Positions 1 through 9,837 of a DNA stretch of 64,000 bases are shown piece by piece. The position numbers and the translations under genes were made by a program. Each line of letters opens with the position of its first letter. Positions within the stretch are counted from its first letter, which is position 1. Source of the DNA: Cladobotryum mycophilum (lineage: Eukaryota; Ascomycota; Sordariomycetes; Hypocreales; Hypocreaceae); contig JAVFKD010000016.1 of NCBI GenBank assembly GCA_036429605.1, forward strand, positions 806,001-870,000, written 5' to 3'. A model generated the notes under the pieces. It worked only from the letters and a program-made list of their open reading frames with translations. It was not told where the DNA came from and ran no database searches.

Positions 1-1716
1 GTGGCGGGACCTTTTTCTTGGTTTCTGGAAAGGCTCCAGCTGTGTTGTTGGTCTGTTGATCCTGTTCCTTAGCATGGTAGCAGTCTGTGAGCGAGTACGG
101 GAGACGACTAGCGAGGCTGCCGGCGCTTCCGTTGACAGGCTTGTTGCAGAGCCAGGTCCTGGAGGAGTTATTGGGTTGGTAGGTTCTTCTTCTTCGGGAC
201 CTTCGGGGGGCTGTGGGGATAAGGGCTCAGCATCAATTGTTATCGGGTCGTTGTCCCGTTCTTCCCCTGCTGGTCTCTCCTTCTCATTGGCTAGGTGTGG
301 CGAGAATCGAGCCTCTGTGAACTGTGTCCTGTCTTCGTTTGGGGCAGTTGTGTGCTCCGGATTGCGCTGTCGGTATCGTTGCGCTCCTGTAGTGCGCGCT
401 GTCTTTCTTTGATGCTGTGTAGGTCTTTGAATAGCGCCCCTTGCCTTATAAGGTTTCATAGAGCAGTCCTTGTGGTTTGGAGGGGCAGGTTCTAAGCAGT
501 TAGGGCACTGCTCAGGCCGTTGGCAGGTCTCGAAGTCGTGATCTGTTTTACCACAGCGGTTGCAGCGTTGCTTTCGGCTACAGTGGCGCCAGGAATGGTA
601 ATCCCAGCACCACACACACTGTTCCGGGAGCTTGGATTTCTCAAGGTAACGGGCCATTCGGCTGCTCCCGAATAAACGCCAGCGCTTGGTGATGGGTGTG
701 GGGAAAGAGACTATCATTTTCTGAGTGGGCGCATGAGGTTCGTTCTTACGCGTAGGGCGGAAGCTCACAGGCGCGGTGCCTGTTTGCGTGATCACTTCTT
801 CGCGAAAGCACTCATTAAAGTCTACTGGCCTCCCATCCCAGGTTGGGATAGTGCGAGGGCATTCTTCTACTATGTAGTTATACCATATTTGTCTTGTTTC
901 TGCGTGTAGGGCACCTAGCAGCCTAATCCACTCTTCTTTGCGTTCTAATACTTCTCTCTGAACACCCTGGTCGGCTGTATGGATTGCCCATCCGGTTGCT
1001 GTTTGTGTTGCCTTTGGGATTCTTGAGATAGGCATGCTGAGTGCTTTGGAAATTACGTCTCGGATCGCGGCAGGCTCCTTCTGCCATGCAGGAGATTGTT
1101 TTTCTAGTCTGACTAGGATCCTAAGATCGGGGTGGACTGTTTCTTTGGTCCCTGGGGGATGCTTTGTATGAGCCTGTGGTTTCTGTGGTGCTGTTGGACC
1201 AGGGCCCTGTGTGTTATGTAGTACCGACGCGTATGTGGTTGTGTTTCCTTTGGGAGGTTCTTTTGGGTTAAGGGCTGATATGCAGGCTGATTTAAAGGCA
1301 TTTGTAAGAGCTGTTGCAATCTTTCTTGCGTGATCGGTGGTGAATTGCTTTGCTATCGCGTCGAACGCGGTACTGAACGCGTTTAGGACCTTATGTTCTT
1401 CGGCATACATAGCTGCTCGTTCGTCCAGTACTTGCTGGGTATAGTCGTGTACAGCGGGTACGGCTGGTGCTGTTGCGTCTTGGGTAGGAATCCTTTCATT
1501 GGTAGGGTTGGCAGTTAAGTGGAAAGGTGAACTGGAGGGCGGTGGATTGGTGGTTCTTTGTTGCGGCAGTGGCTGAGGTGTGCTGGGTAGGTGAGGGTAT
1601 TGGTTATGAGGCAGTGCTTCTCGCGCGCGTTGTTGCAAGTCAGTCGGCGTAATCTCTCCCAGTTCGAATGGGAATTGGCTCGCTTGGATAGTCGGCGCTG
1701 CAGGCGTGGACGCCAT
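1..1716 (-). CDS. LINE (Tad-type non-LTR retrotransposon) ORF1, Gag-like nucleic-acid-binding protein, partial at window edge
   Basis: Reading the minus strand from the ATG at 1716-1714, the frame stays open for 572 codons to base 1 with no stop, so the 3' end lies outside the window. The N-terminal part is Pro/Gln-rich. Residues about 367-418 hold three CCHC-type knuckles in tandem. The middle one is a perfect C-x2-C-x4-H-x4-C (CNRCGKTDHDFETC); the first is C-x2-C-x3-H-x4-C and the third is irregular. The tail after the knuckles is rich in Pro, Glu and Thr. This layout is that of ORF1 in fungal Tad-like LINEs, which binds the element RNA in the RNP. Base composition is normal, with no RIP-type stops, in sharp contrast to the AT-rich relics beside it, so the copy looks young. 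Whether ORF2 is intact beyond the edge cannot be seen. Confidence 0.85.
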   Translation of the reverse strand, partial: MASTPAAPTIQASQFPFELGEITPTDLQQRAREALPHNQYPHLPSTPQPLPQQRTTNPPPSSSPFHLTANPTNERIPTQDATAPAVPAVHDYTQQVLDERAAMYAEEHKVLNAFSTAFDAIAKQFTTDHARKIATALTNAFKSACISALNPKEPPKGNTTTYASVLHNTQGPGPTAPQKPQAHTKHPPGTKETVHPDLRILVRLEKQSPAWQKEPAAIRDVISKALSMPISRIPKATQTATGWAIHTADQGVQREVLERKEEWIRLLGALHAETRQIWYNYIVEECPRTIPTWDGRPVDFNECFREEVITQTGTAPVSFRPTRKNEPHAPTQKMIVSFPTPITKRWRLFGSSRMARYLEKSKLPEQCVWCWDYHSWRHCSRKQRCNRCGKTDHDFETCQRPEQCPNCLEPAPPNHKDCSMKPYKARGAIQRPTQHQRKTARTTGAQRYRQRNPEHTTAPNEDRTQFTEARFSPHLANEKERPAGEERDNDPITIDAEPLSPQPPEGPEEEEPTNPITPPGPGSATSLSTEAPAASLVVSRTRSQTATMLRNRINRPTTQLEPFQKPRKRSRH

Positions 1717-2111
1717 GCTGCCGACGCAGCTTAGTATTTGGTGTTTTACCCCTAGTTGTTAAGGATTTGTATGAAATTTGCATATGTTCCCTTAACAGCT
1801 GGTGCCAAGAAATTGATATGTCAAAGGGAGGTGCAGAGAATATAGTGGCCTAAAAGCTTCCACCGGTCTAGGGTAACCCTATTAAAGCTGTAGTTATTAA
1901 TAAAGTATTAAATAATATTTAAGTAATTAATATAATTTAAATTAATTATTAAAAGTTAAATTAGTTTAAAAGTAAAAAATAATAATAGATTTATATTTAA
2001 TTAGTTATTTTAAATAAAAAAAATAATAAAAATTAATATTTAAATATTATAATTCTAAAAATAAAAATAAAAATAATTAAATTAAATAAATAAAAGTAAA
2101 AAATTAATTAT
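1717..2111. other. 5' leader of the LINE followed by AT-rich flank, no gene
   Basis: About 150 bases of normal composition precede the LINE ORF1 start and probably are its 5' leader (to about 1865-1885). From there the sequence drops abruptly into almost pure A/T. The LINE therefore seems to have landed in DNA that was already mutated by RIP. No ORF, RNA gene or repeat unit is recognisable in the A/T part. Confidence 0.5.
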
Positions 2112-2869
2112 TAATACTATTATATAAAAGCACAAATAATCCCTTTTTATCCTTTAAACTGTCCTAGTATTTGTTTTTTTTCGGCATCCTAAATTAAAAG
2201 GTAAGCTCTCCTACGCTTAAGTATACCTGGCTCTATTACATTATATAAAAGCTAAATTATTCTAGCCTAATAATTAAAAATAAGTAATTATAATCTATGA
2301 TATGAATACATATAGTTAAGCTATTTTACTATTTATTATTCTAGTTATTTAATATTATTTATTTTATTAGTATTAAGAATATAATCTTTTTAATAAATTA
2401 GGTTGTTATAATAATAAATAATAGTTAGACTATTAATAAGATTAGCTTAGATTAGATTAAATATTTTAATTATTATATAGTATTTTATATTAATAGTATA
2501 TATTAATTATTTATTTTTAAGAGCTATAAAAGCTATTATTCTATAAGATTTAAGTTTTATTGTTAATAGTATAAAATTATTATAATTTATATACTTGCTT
2601 ATGCCTTTTATATTTTTTAATCGCTTAATATTAACTATTTTAGATTACTCAAGTAAGTATATAGCTAATAAATTAAAACTCTAATATATATATATATATT
2701 ATATATATTAATAAGTTTAAATTCTTTTATGCCTCTTATTGTAACAAAGCCAGGTGTACTTAAGCATAGGAGAGCTTACTTTTTAATTTAAAATACTAAA
2801 AAAAACAAATATTAGGATAACTTAAAGAATAAAAAAAGATTATTTATATCTTTATATAATAACATTATT
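2112..2869 (+). mobile_element. Internally deleted, RIP-decayed DNA transposon with ~130-bp terminal inverted repeats and a pogo-like relic inside
   Basis: Bases about 2112-2243 and 2738-2869 are inverted copies of one another; for example GTAAGCTCTCCTACGCTTAA near 2201 matches the complement of the stretch near 2757-2776. Differences are nearly all C/T or G/A transitions, as RIP would leave. The interior (about 2400-2715) aligns by eye, in plus orientation, with the part of the transposase gene coding the Trp/Thr-Asn to Asp-Gly-His region of the intact element at 18-19.5 kb, heavily mutated to A/T. At ~760 bp it is far shorter than the 1.86-kb autonomous elements, so most of the transposase is missing. 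The long TIRs differ from those of the pogo family further right, so this is a separate family or subfamily. Exact ends and target duplication are not certain. Confidence 0.6.
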
Positions 2870-3483
2870 ATTATTATTATTATTACACTAACTAGCTTAT
2901 CCTATCTAATAGGGCCTTAGTCCCTCTACTATTATAGAAAACAAGAAGAAAACCCGTGTACCGGGAGGAAAAACCCTGTTGTATTGTATACGCTGTATTA
3001 TCGCGCCTAAGTCAGCGTAGACTCTTATTATCGTTAACTGGCTATTTTATAACTCACTAGCCTTATTCTAGGGAAAATTTATTAGGTTTTTAGTATTATT
3101 AGTATTCCTAATTAATAGGGCCCTTAGACTATAAAAACCCTTCTAACCGTAATCGGTTATAAAAGCCTTGTATTCGTGTTATTATTTCTTTTAATGCATT
3201 GCTTATTAGTAAGTTTAATATAGACTTACTTTTAGCTTTATACTATTATTATTTACTTTTTATAATAATAATTATACTTTACCTCTTTTACTCTTAATAA
3301 CTCTTTTTTGTTATATTCCTGTACTATTCTTTGTTATTATTCTTATTGGTTATTATATATTTTTAGGCTTTTTTTGTGAGTGTTTATACAGTGAATTACT
3401 GTATAACAAAAAGATCTAAAACGTATTACGCTTACCTACTATTAATAGTCTGATTTACTAATTGAACTCGTAGCCTTAAGGTT
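2870..3483. other. AT-rich decayed repeat, unassigned
   Basis: A mixture of A/T-rich and moderately GC stretches with no open frame. It begins with a short (ATT)n run. A few GC-richer words survive and suggest a RIP-decayed LTR or internal retroelement sequence, but no paired copy, TG/CA ends or target duplication could be recognised here. Confidence 0.3.
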
Positions 3484-3509
3484 CTCTTTTAGTTATTTAA
3501 CTGTTTTAA

Positions 3510-3541
<32 letters not shown>

Positions 3542-3739
3542 ATATTACTATTACTATTATTACCACGATCCGTAAGTAACCCTTATCCGCCTTGGCCTTG
3601 TCTTTATTAAAGGCATTAGATTGGTTTTAATGTCTAGTTATTATATTAGTAATTCTTTTAACTTCCTTATTATTGTTTTATTTATATTATTATAAATATT
3701 ACCCCTTATATACTATACTATTGTGTTTTTAATGGGTCT

Positions 3740-4620
3740 CGGTAGTGTAGTCGATTATAGCTCTTGGTTTTATTATTTCTAGCTCCCTTGCCCCCTTTGC
3801 CCTGGTCCCCGCCGGTCTGGATGAACTTATAAGGTTTCCTGGTTCTTAAGCGGTCTTATTGTGAAGTTAGTATGCTAATTCTTCTAAGGCTTATGTTTAC
3901 GTAGAGCCCTATGTTCTATGCGTTACCCGCATAGAGAAGGCCCCTGGTTATCTATATCTTGATGCTCCTGGTAAGTTGATTGTCTTCGCGCCCTAGTCGG
4001 GGCGTCCCTGTTACTGACCCTTACTCTTTTAGGGACTAGAGTTAAGTATATTACTTGCGTAAAGGCTAAGAAGCCTTGTGATGAGGTGAGTCGTGGTGTA
4101 TTGTAGTGGTTTCGGGCCGTTGTCGTTGTTAACCCGTCCAGGTCCCTGTTTCTGCTCGTTCCGCTGCCCGTACCCTTGCTGCGGCCTCCCTGGATATTGC
4201 TAAGGGCCTCCCTGTATGTCTTACGTTACTCTTACCTTAGTACGGGTCTGTCTCTTTAACTTCCCTTAGGCTCCTTAAAACTATGACTTTCTGGCTAAGG
4301 CTATTGTTTGTGCCTAGTGTAGGCGTCGAGGAGGTGCTCGTGCTGCTGTGTCTACTGTGTTTATCGCCGCCGCCGCTGCTGCCGCTGTAACCGCTATGGC
4401 TTCGCCGGGCTCCTGTGCCGCCCGTAATGTTTCTCCCTTTCCCGCTGCTTTTACCTTTACCGATTAACTCTTGCGTAAACTTCTCGTTGAGGTCCGGGGC
4501 CTGTGTGCTGATCTCTGTTATATCGTGGATAATATGCCCTTTCTCCGTGGCGGTAGCGATGAGGATAGTGAATTTGTAGGGGATGAGGATAAGGAGGAGG
4601 TGGATGAGGTGGATGAGTAG
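3740..4620 (+). pseudogene. RIP-inactivated four-exon gene of unknown function (copy A)
   Basis: Three canonical introns can be read: 3971-4032 (GTAAGT...TTTTAG), 4086-4141 (GTGAGT...CCAG) and 4214-4269 (GTATGT...CTTAG). Removing them joins exons ending at 3970, then 4033-4085, 4142-4213 and 4270-4620 in one consistent frame ending at TAG 4618-4620. The frame is broken only by TAA, TAG and TGA codons explicable as CAA, CAG or CGA after C-to-T change. The readable product has a cysteine pair (CVKAKKPCDEV across exons 2-3), an Ala-rich stretch, a second Cys/Arg patch (CRRRGGARAAV) and an acidic tail rich in DE. The true start is unknown; coding-like sequence is traceable back to about 3740. I do not recognise the family. 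It converges on the LINE ORF2 relic and is repeated in unit B. Confidence 0.7.
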
Positions 4621-7600
4621 ATAGTTTTGGCTGGTGTCTTCGGATGAAATAAAGGGGGTGTAGGCCTCTATTACCCGGGTCGGTTCCGCGTTGTATTCCC
4701 CTTGTCTTTGTGTTTTCTTTTTGTTTAGTATTTTTATTGTGATTTTAACTTTTCTGCTAATTGAAAATGCGCTATTCTTTTAAGGCTAAGGAACTATCTA
4801 GTTATTGCGCCTCTTAGCCTTCTGTTATTTAATGCTATATAAACCTTATAATAGGTTCTTAGCCTCTAGGGTAATAGTTTTTTTGTTCTTTGGTTAATGA
4901 ACAGTCGATAAGAAGGTGGAAGTGTGTTTTTATTGTGTTCCTGTACTTATAAAGCGGCGATTCGTGCCCTAGTGCTTATCGTAGGAAAAGAAACTAATTA
5001 AGGTCTATTTTCCCGGTATGAAACTATATTAGTATAGAGCTCTTGTACTTTAGCAGTTTGTTATAGACTTTAAGAATCTTCTTACTTATAAAAGCTAGTT
5101 CCTTGATATCTATAGCCTCGCGGACTTTTCTCTTTTGTATCGAGAATACTATATCTTTTAGTTATTCTTACCGTAAGGATTATTTTTTTAGTATTATTAC
5201 TAGGTCGCTCTTATTAGAGTACTAGGTCTAAAGCCATTTTTCTTTTAGGTTATTTAGCTTTTTCTATAGGCTTTTTTTATTTTAAGGGTTTTCGCGACTA
5301 CTATATATTTACGTTTTATACGCCTCGCCATCTCGGTTCTTTCGAGCTTCTGGAGGAACCTTACTATTCTATAATTTAAGTATAGGTCTAGTAGGGGTAC
5401 TATAGCTTTTACCTTTAAGTTTCTTATTAAAGTGGCTCTATATGCGTCGATTACGACTCGTAAGTATGATATTTATTATACGATTAGTCTTTTCGCTAGG
5501 CCTTTTGGTTCTTCTTTTATAGGTATAGGATTATAGAAGGATCCTGTACTATAGGCTAAAACACTTTATATGATCTTTATATAGATTTTTTTGCCTTTAA
5601 TAATTAATAATCTTATATTAATACTATTAATTTAGTAAAAGCTATTTTTTGTTTTTTAAGCTTTTTTATAATTTTATTTATATGGTCTTTTTATTTTAGT
5701 TTCTTATTGATTTATATCCTTAGAAAACGAGTGTTTTAGACTGGTTTTATTATATTGTCTTTAAGTTAAACCTGAGTTATATTAGTATTTTTTATCTTTG
5801 TAAAGTGTATTAGTTTACTTTTTATAGGTTTAAATTAAGCTCTGGTTCTTTCTGCTTACTTTTAATAGACTAATTATGTGTTCTCTAGTCTGACTCGGGT
5901 TAAAGTTATTGTATTTCCGAAAGCTAGAATATTTATATTATCGGTAAAGCCTATGATTATTATATTTTTTTTAAGTAAGAGTAGGCGATATAAAAGGGTA
6001 ATATATAGTAGGAAAAGGATTAAAGATAATAGGGAACCTTGAGGGACTTTTGTTTTAACGTTGAAATACTTTGATTATTTATTATTAAAGTGAAGGCGCA
6101 TTGATCTTTTAATAAGGTACCTTCTAACCTATTTTATTAGCGGGATTAGTATTCTAAGTGTATATAGGGTATATAATAGCCTAATATGGTCTATTCTATT
6201 AAATGCCTTTTTCAGATTAAGCTATAGTAATGATATAACCTTGTAGCGGTTCTAGGCTATTTAGACTAGCTCTTAGAGTAAGTAAACTACTGTTTTCGTA
6301 GATTTGTTTTTTTATTTCTTATTTAGCCTTTTAGTAGGATTCGGTGTGATTCCGCTAAGGTTATAATCTTATCTATTATTGTTTTATTAATTATTTTATT
6401 AATTGTATTAAGTAATAAGATTGGGCGCTATGCCTTTATTATTTTTAAATCTTTTTAGCTTTTTCTAGGTTTACGAATAATAATAACTTTCGTGCGGCGG
6501 AAGCGGACCGGATAATACCCGTGTTCAATGGTTACATTAGCCAGGATCAATAACACTTCTTTTAACTCTATGCTATATATTTTTAGTAAGCCGGTTAGGA
6601 TCCTGTCCTCTCTTAGGGCCTTTTATGGCGTTGTTTTGCTTATAGCCTCGCTGATGTTATTGTAATCGAGTAGGTGTCTTTTAGTTTCCGCTGCGTCTCT
6701 GAGCCTATCTAGATTCTAGTTTTCTGGGATATTTGTTTTATCTGCTACTAGTTCTAGGAAGAACCTGTTTACTAGGATTGTTGTTTTCTCCTTATAATCA
6801 GAGGCCGGGTACACGTTATGTTTGTCTTTTTTAAGGTTTAGGATCTTGGCTGCCTTTAAGGATAGGTAATTTCTTAGTTTTACCTATTTTTTTAGTTTCT
6901 ATAGCTGCTTAGTATTGATTGAGGTATTATATAAGTTTCTTTTTTAGATTTTTTGTCTTTTTACAATTATAATACGGGAAAGGGTTTTTCTTGCTTATTT
7001 TAGTGCTTTCTAAGATAAAGGTATACAGTAGCTTAGGTACTTTCTCTTAGTATGCTATTTGTCTCTTAGAGCCTGGTCTGTTAGGTGGTTTTACTATTCT
7101 TCTCTCCTGGTTCTAGTATTTTTTTGTACTAGGGTTATTAAGTTTACGATCTCTTTAAGTTCCTTGACGATCCAGTCCGCCATACTATCAATCTTTTCCT
7201 TGTTTATAAGGGTTCTTTTTCCCTTTTAGTTTAGTGAAATTTAATCTTAGCTTTTGCCTTTACTCTAGAGGTATTAAGTTTTCTCTAAAACTAAGCTTTC
7301 TTATTACTAGCTTATATTATAATCGTAGTTATATTAAGGATTATACTTATAACCTAGGGGAAATAATTAAAGTCTCTTATATCCGCTTAGCCCTTATACC
7401 TTACTTAAAGGTTATGGGTTATTTACGCGTGGTTTATCGTCCCGCCGAGACAGTCTTTCCTTACTCTAATAAGTTCGTCTTTTAGTATAAAAAAACCGAG
7501 TCATTACCGGGTTATTAATATAATTAGTTTGTCGCAACCTTATAACTCTCTCCTCGTATTGTCCTACATCGGGTAGTATTAGTTAAAGTCTTTTACGAGT

Positions 7601-8215
7601 AGGTATTGTTTTTGGTTTAAGTATAGTCTAAGGTCGCGGATTAGTATATTCCAGTTAGTTATAGTATATCTAGGGGAATATATTAAGTAGATAATAATCT
7701 TTAGGTCTTTGAAAAAAACAGAGTATTAGTTTTCTTCTGCTCGTGCCGACCACGAATCAATCGCGTAGCGTTTATGGATATATATCGCTATTCTTCCTCC
7801 TTTATGTACTAGGTAATAGTAGCCTTTGCTTAGGTAAGCTAGAGCGTTTGTTTGCTTATTCTTATTTATTTCTTATAGTATTATTATATTATATTCGGGT
7901 CGGTTCTAAAGCGCTAGGTATATAAGTACTGGGATCTTTATTATGTTCTAATATATTATAGTTAATTCTATGAGTTAGATAGGGTAAGGGTAGTAAAGGG
8001 TCCGTTGCGGTTAAGGGTTGTTTATAAAAAGAGGTCGATGGTTATCTGGATTATGGTTTATTTTTGCTTTAGAGGGCGGGGGGAGGGGACACTGGTTATA
8101 GTTTTTTCCGGGGTCTGCTAATTTTCCTTGGTGGTGTTGGTTCGGGGCCGGGTTAAGGCTACGCCGTGAACGTTACTCTGGTCTTTTCTGTTTCGGTGTG
8201 GGTTTTAAAACGTTT
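4621..8215 (-). pseudogene. Decayed Tad-like LINE ORF2 (endonuclease-reverse transcriptase), copy A
   Basis: On the minus strand the polymerase region can still be read through RIP-type stops. A motif equivalent to LDLKKAFD lies at about 6189-6235, and the catalytic box (now GFTDNINILAF, expected GFADDINIL) lies at about 5925-5957. Downstream (about 5330-5480) is the thumb-like region typical of Tad-clade LINEs, with readable PLLDLYLNYR. The 5' third towards 8 kb should hold the APE-type endonuclease, but I could not read its motifs with confidence. The catalytic DD has become DN by a G-to-A change and many TGG/CAG codons are stops, so the copy is dead. The element is truncated at about 8215, without a recognisable ORF1 in front. 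Confidence 0.7.
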
Positions 8216-8245
8216 TGCTCTCTTTTAATTATTTAATTATTTTAA

Positions 8246-8249
<4 letters not shown>

Positions 8250-8309
<60 letters not shown>
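8250..8309. repeat. (ATT)n microsatellite
   Basis: About twenty ATT trinucleotides in a row at the left end of unit B. The equivalent tract in unit A (about 3517-3551) is shorter. On the minus strand this is a (TAA)n tail near the 3' end of the unit, which is reminiscent of the simple-repeat tails of some LINEs. Confidence 0.85.
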
Positions 8310-8310
<1 letters not shown>

Positions 8311-8519
8311 ATTACTATTACTATTACTATTATTATTATAATCTATAAATAACCCTTATCTACCCTAGCCTTATCTTTATTAAAAGTATTAAATTAATTC
8401 TAATATCTAGTTATTATACTAATAACTTTTTTAATTTTTTATTATTATTTTATTTATATTACTATAAGTATTATCTTTTATATACTATACTATTATATTT
8501 TTAATAGGTTTTAATAATA

Positions 8520-8963
8520 TGTGACGTTCCGGGCGTTTCCCAACAAGGATAACCTGGATCGTGGTTGATGTTGGCAGTGGATCAGGGCGAGGTCGAGCAA
8601 TAGGTTTAATGTGTCACAGTTCGGGTATTAGGTTGCTGATGGTGAACAATTGTATTAACGACTGACTAGATACATAAGAAAGAGATACAGGCTAGTATAT
8701 ATAGTAATTGAGTTCATTACGATCTGAATGAATGTGAGGTTCTATTCTGATAGGAATGAACCAATGATCTAGTAGTTGTGATAGATCGAGTCGATCCTGT
8801 TCGAGCTATCGCGTGTGCTCGAATCGATCTTGTTCGAGCTGATTGTGATTGGCTATGTTGCCCGGGGTTTTACCGTGGTTGTGTTTTCAATTAATAGCTT
8901 GTACAGGTGTTATTAAAAGTGGGTCCAGTTCTGTGGATAACATAAGTGCGTCGGGTCGTCACA
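8520..8963. mobile_element. Solo LTR (444 bp) with 5-bp target-site duplication TAATA
   Basis: The segment begins TGTGACGTTCCGGGC and ends GGGTCGTCACA, giving TG...CA termini with a 7-bp inverted terminal match TGTGACG/CGTCACA. It is flanked directly by TAATA at 8515-8519 and TAATA at 8964-8968. Removing it together with one TAATA restores the alignment between units A and B. Base composition is normal, so insertion post-dates the RIP of the surrounding repeat, or the LTR escaped RIP as a single copy. Inside are two near-identical words (CGATCCTGTTCGAGCT and CGATCTTGTTCGAGCT, around 8794-8840). No internal retroelement sequence is present, as expected after LTR-LTR recombination. Gypsy versus Copia cannot be decided. 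Confidence 0.85.
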
Positions 8964-8968
8964 TAATA

Positions 8969-9837
8969 TAATTAACTATAACTCCTAGTCTTATTACTTT
9001 TAGTTTTTCTATTCTTTTTATCTTAATTCCTACCGGTCTAAATAAACTTATAAGATTTCCTAGTTTTTAAATAGTTTTATTATAAAATTAATATATTAAT
9101 TCTTCTAAGACTTATACTTATATAAAGCCTTATACTTTATATATTACTTATATAAAAAAAACTTTTAATTATTTATATTTTAATACTTTTAGTAAGTTAA
9201 TTATTTTTATACTTTAATTAAAGTATTTTTATTATTAATTTTTATTTTTTTAAAGACTAAAGCTAAATATATTATTTATATAAAAGCTAAGAAGCTTTAT
9301 AATAAGATAAGTTATAGTATATTATAGTGGTTTCGGGCTATTATTATTATTAATCTGTTTAGGTTTTTGTTTTTACTTATTCTATTGCCTATACCCTTAC
9401 TATAATCTCCTTAAATATTATTAAAAACCTTTTTATATATTTTATATTATTTTTACTTTAGTATAAGTTTATTTCTTTAATTTTCCTTAGGTTTTTTAAA
9501 ACTATAATTTCCTAGTTAAAGCTATTATTTATACTTAATATAAATATTAAAAAAATACTTATACTATTATATTTATTATATTTATTATTATTATTATTAT
9601 TATTACTATAATTACTATAGTTTTACTAGGCTCCTATACTACCTATAATATTCTTTTTTTATTACTCTTACTTTTATTAATTAATTTTTATATAAACTTT
9701 TTATTAAAATCCAAGGCCTATATACTAATCTTTATTATATTATAAATAATATACTTTTTTTTATAAGAATAATAATAAAAATAATAAATTTATAAAAAAA
9801 GAAAATAAAAAAATAAATAGAATAAATAAGTAAATAG
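8969..9837 (+). pseudogene. Copy B of the four-exon gene relic, saturated with RIP-type changes
   Basis: Aligns by eye with 3745-4620 of unit A after the solo LTR. The first-intron donor GTAAGT survives at about 9192. The terminal acidic tail is reduced to AAA/ATA codons ending at TAG 9835-9837. Almost every C of copy A is T here and every G of the acidic tail is A, so no product is possible. Confidence 0.6.

Larger units (their letters stand above)
3484..8215. repeat. Unit A of a ~4.7-kb direct tandem duplication (gene relic plus LINE ORF2 relic)
   Basis: The sequence from about 3484 matches, in the same order and orientation, the sequence beginning at about 8216, immediately after this unit ends, so the two copies lie head to tail. 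Matching landmarks are the (ATT)n tract (3515 vs 8250), the stretch near 3620 vs 8390, the gene-relic splice sites (3971 vs 9191), the LINE palm region (6190 vs 13270) and the stretch near 7230 vs 14310. Unit A retains GC-rich islands at about 3790-4700 and 6480-6800, whereas unit B is nearly pure A/T. Boundaries are accurate to roughly 20 bp. Confidence 0.75.

Noticed and set aside
1..495. Plus-strand frames of 118 and 66 codons at the left edge
   Set aside because: They are antisense shadows of the LINE ORF1, whose minus-strand frame is open for 572 codons and carries the zinc knuckles.
3470..3560. CRISPR-like or satellite array suggested by repeated ATT and similar words in the AT-rich block
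   Set aside because: Simple trinucleotide slippage and transposon copies explain the repetition; there is no repeat-spacer structure, and the organism is a fungus.
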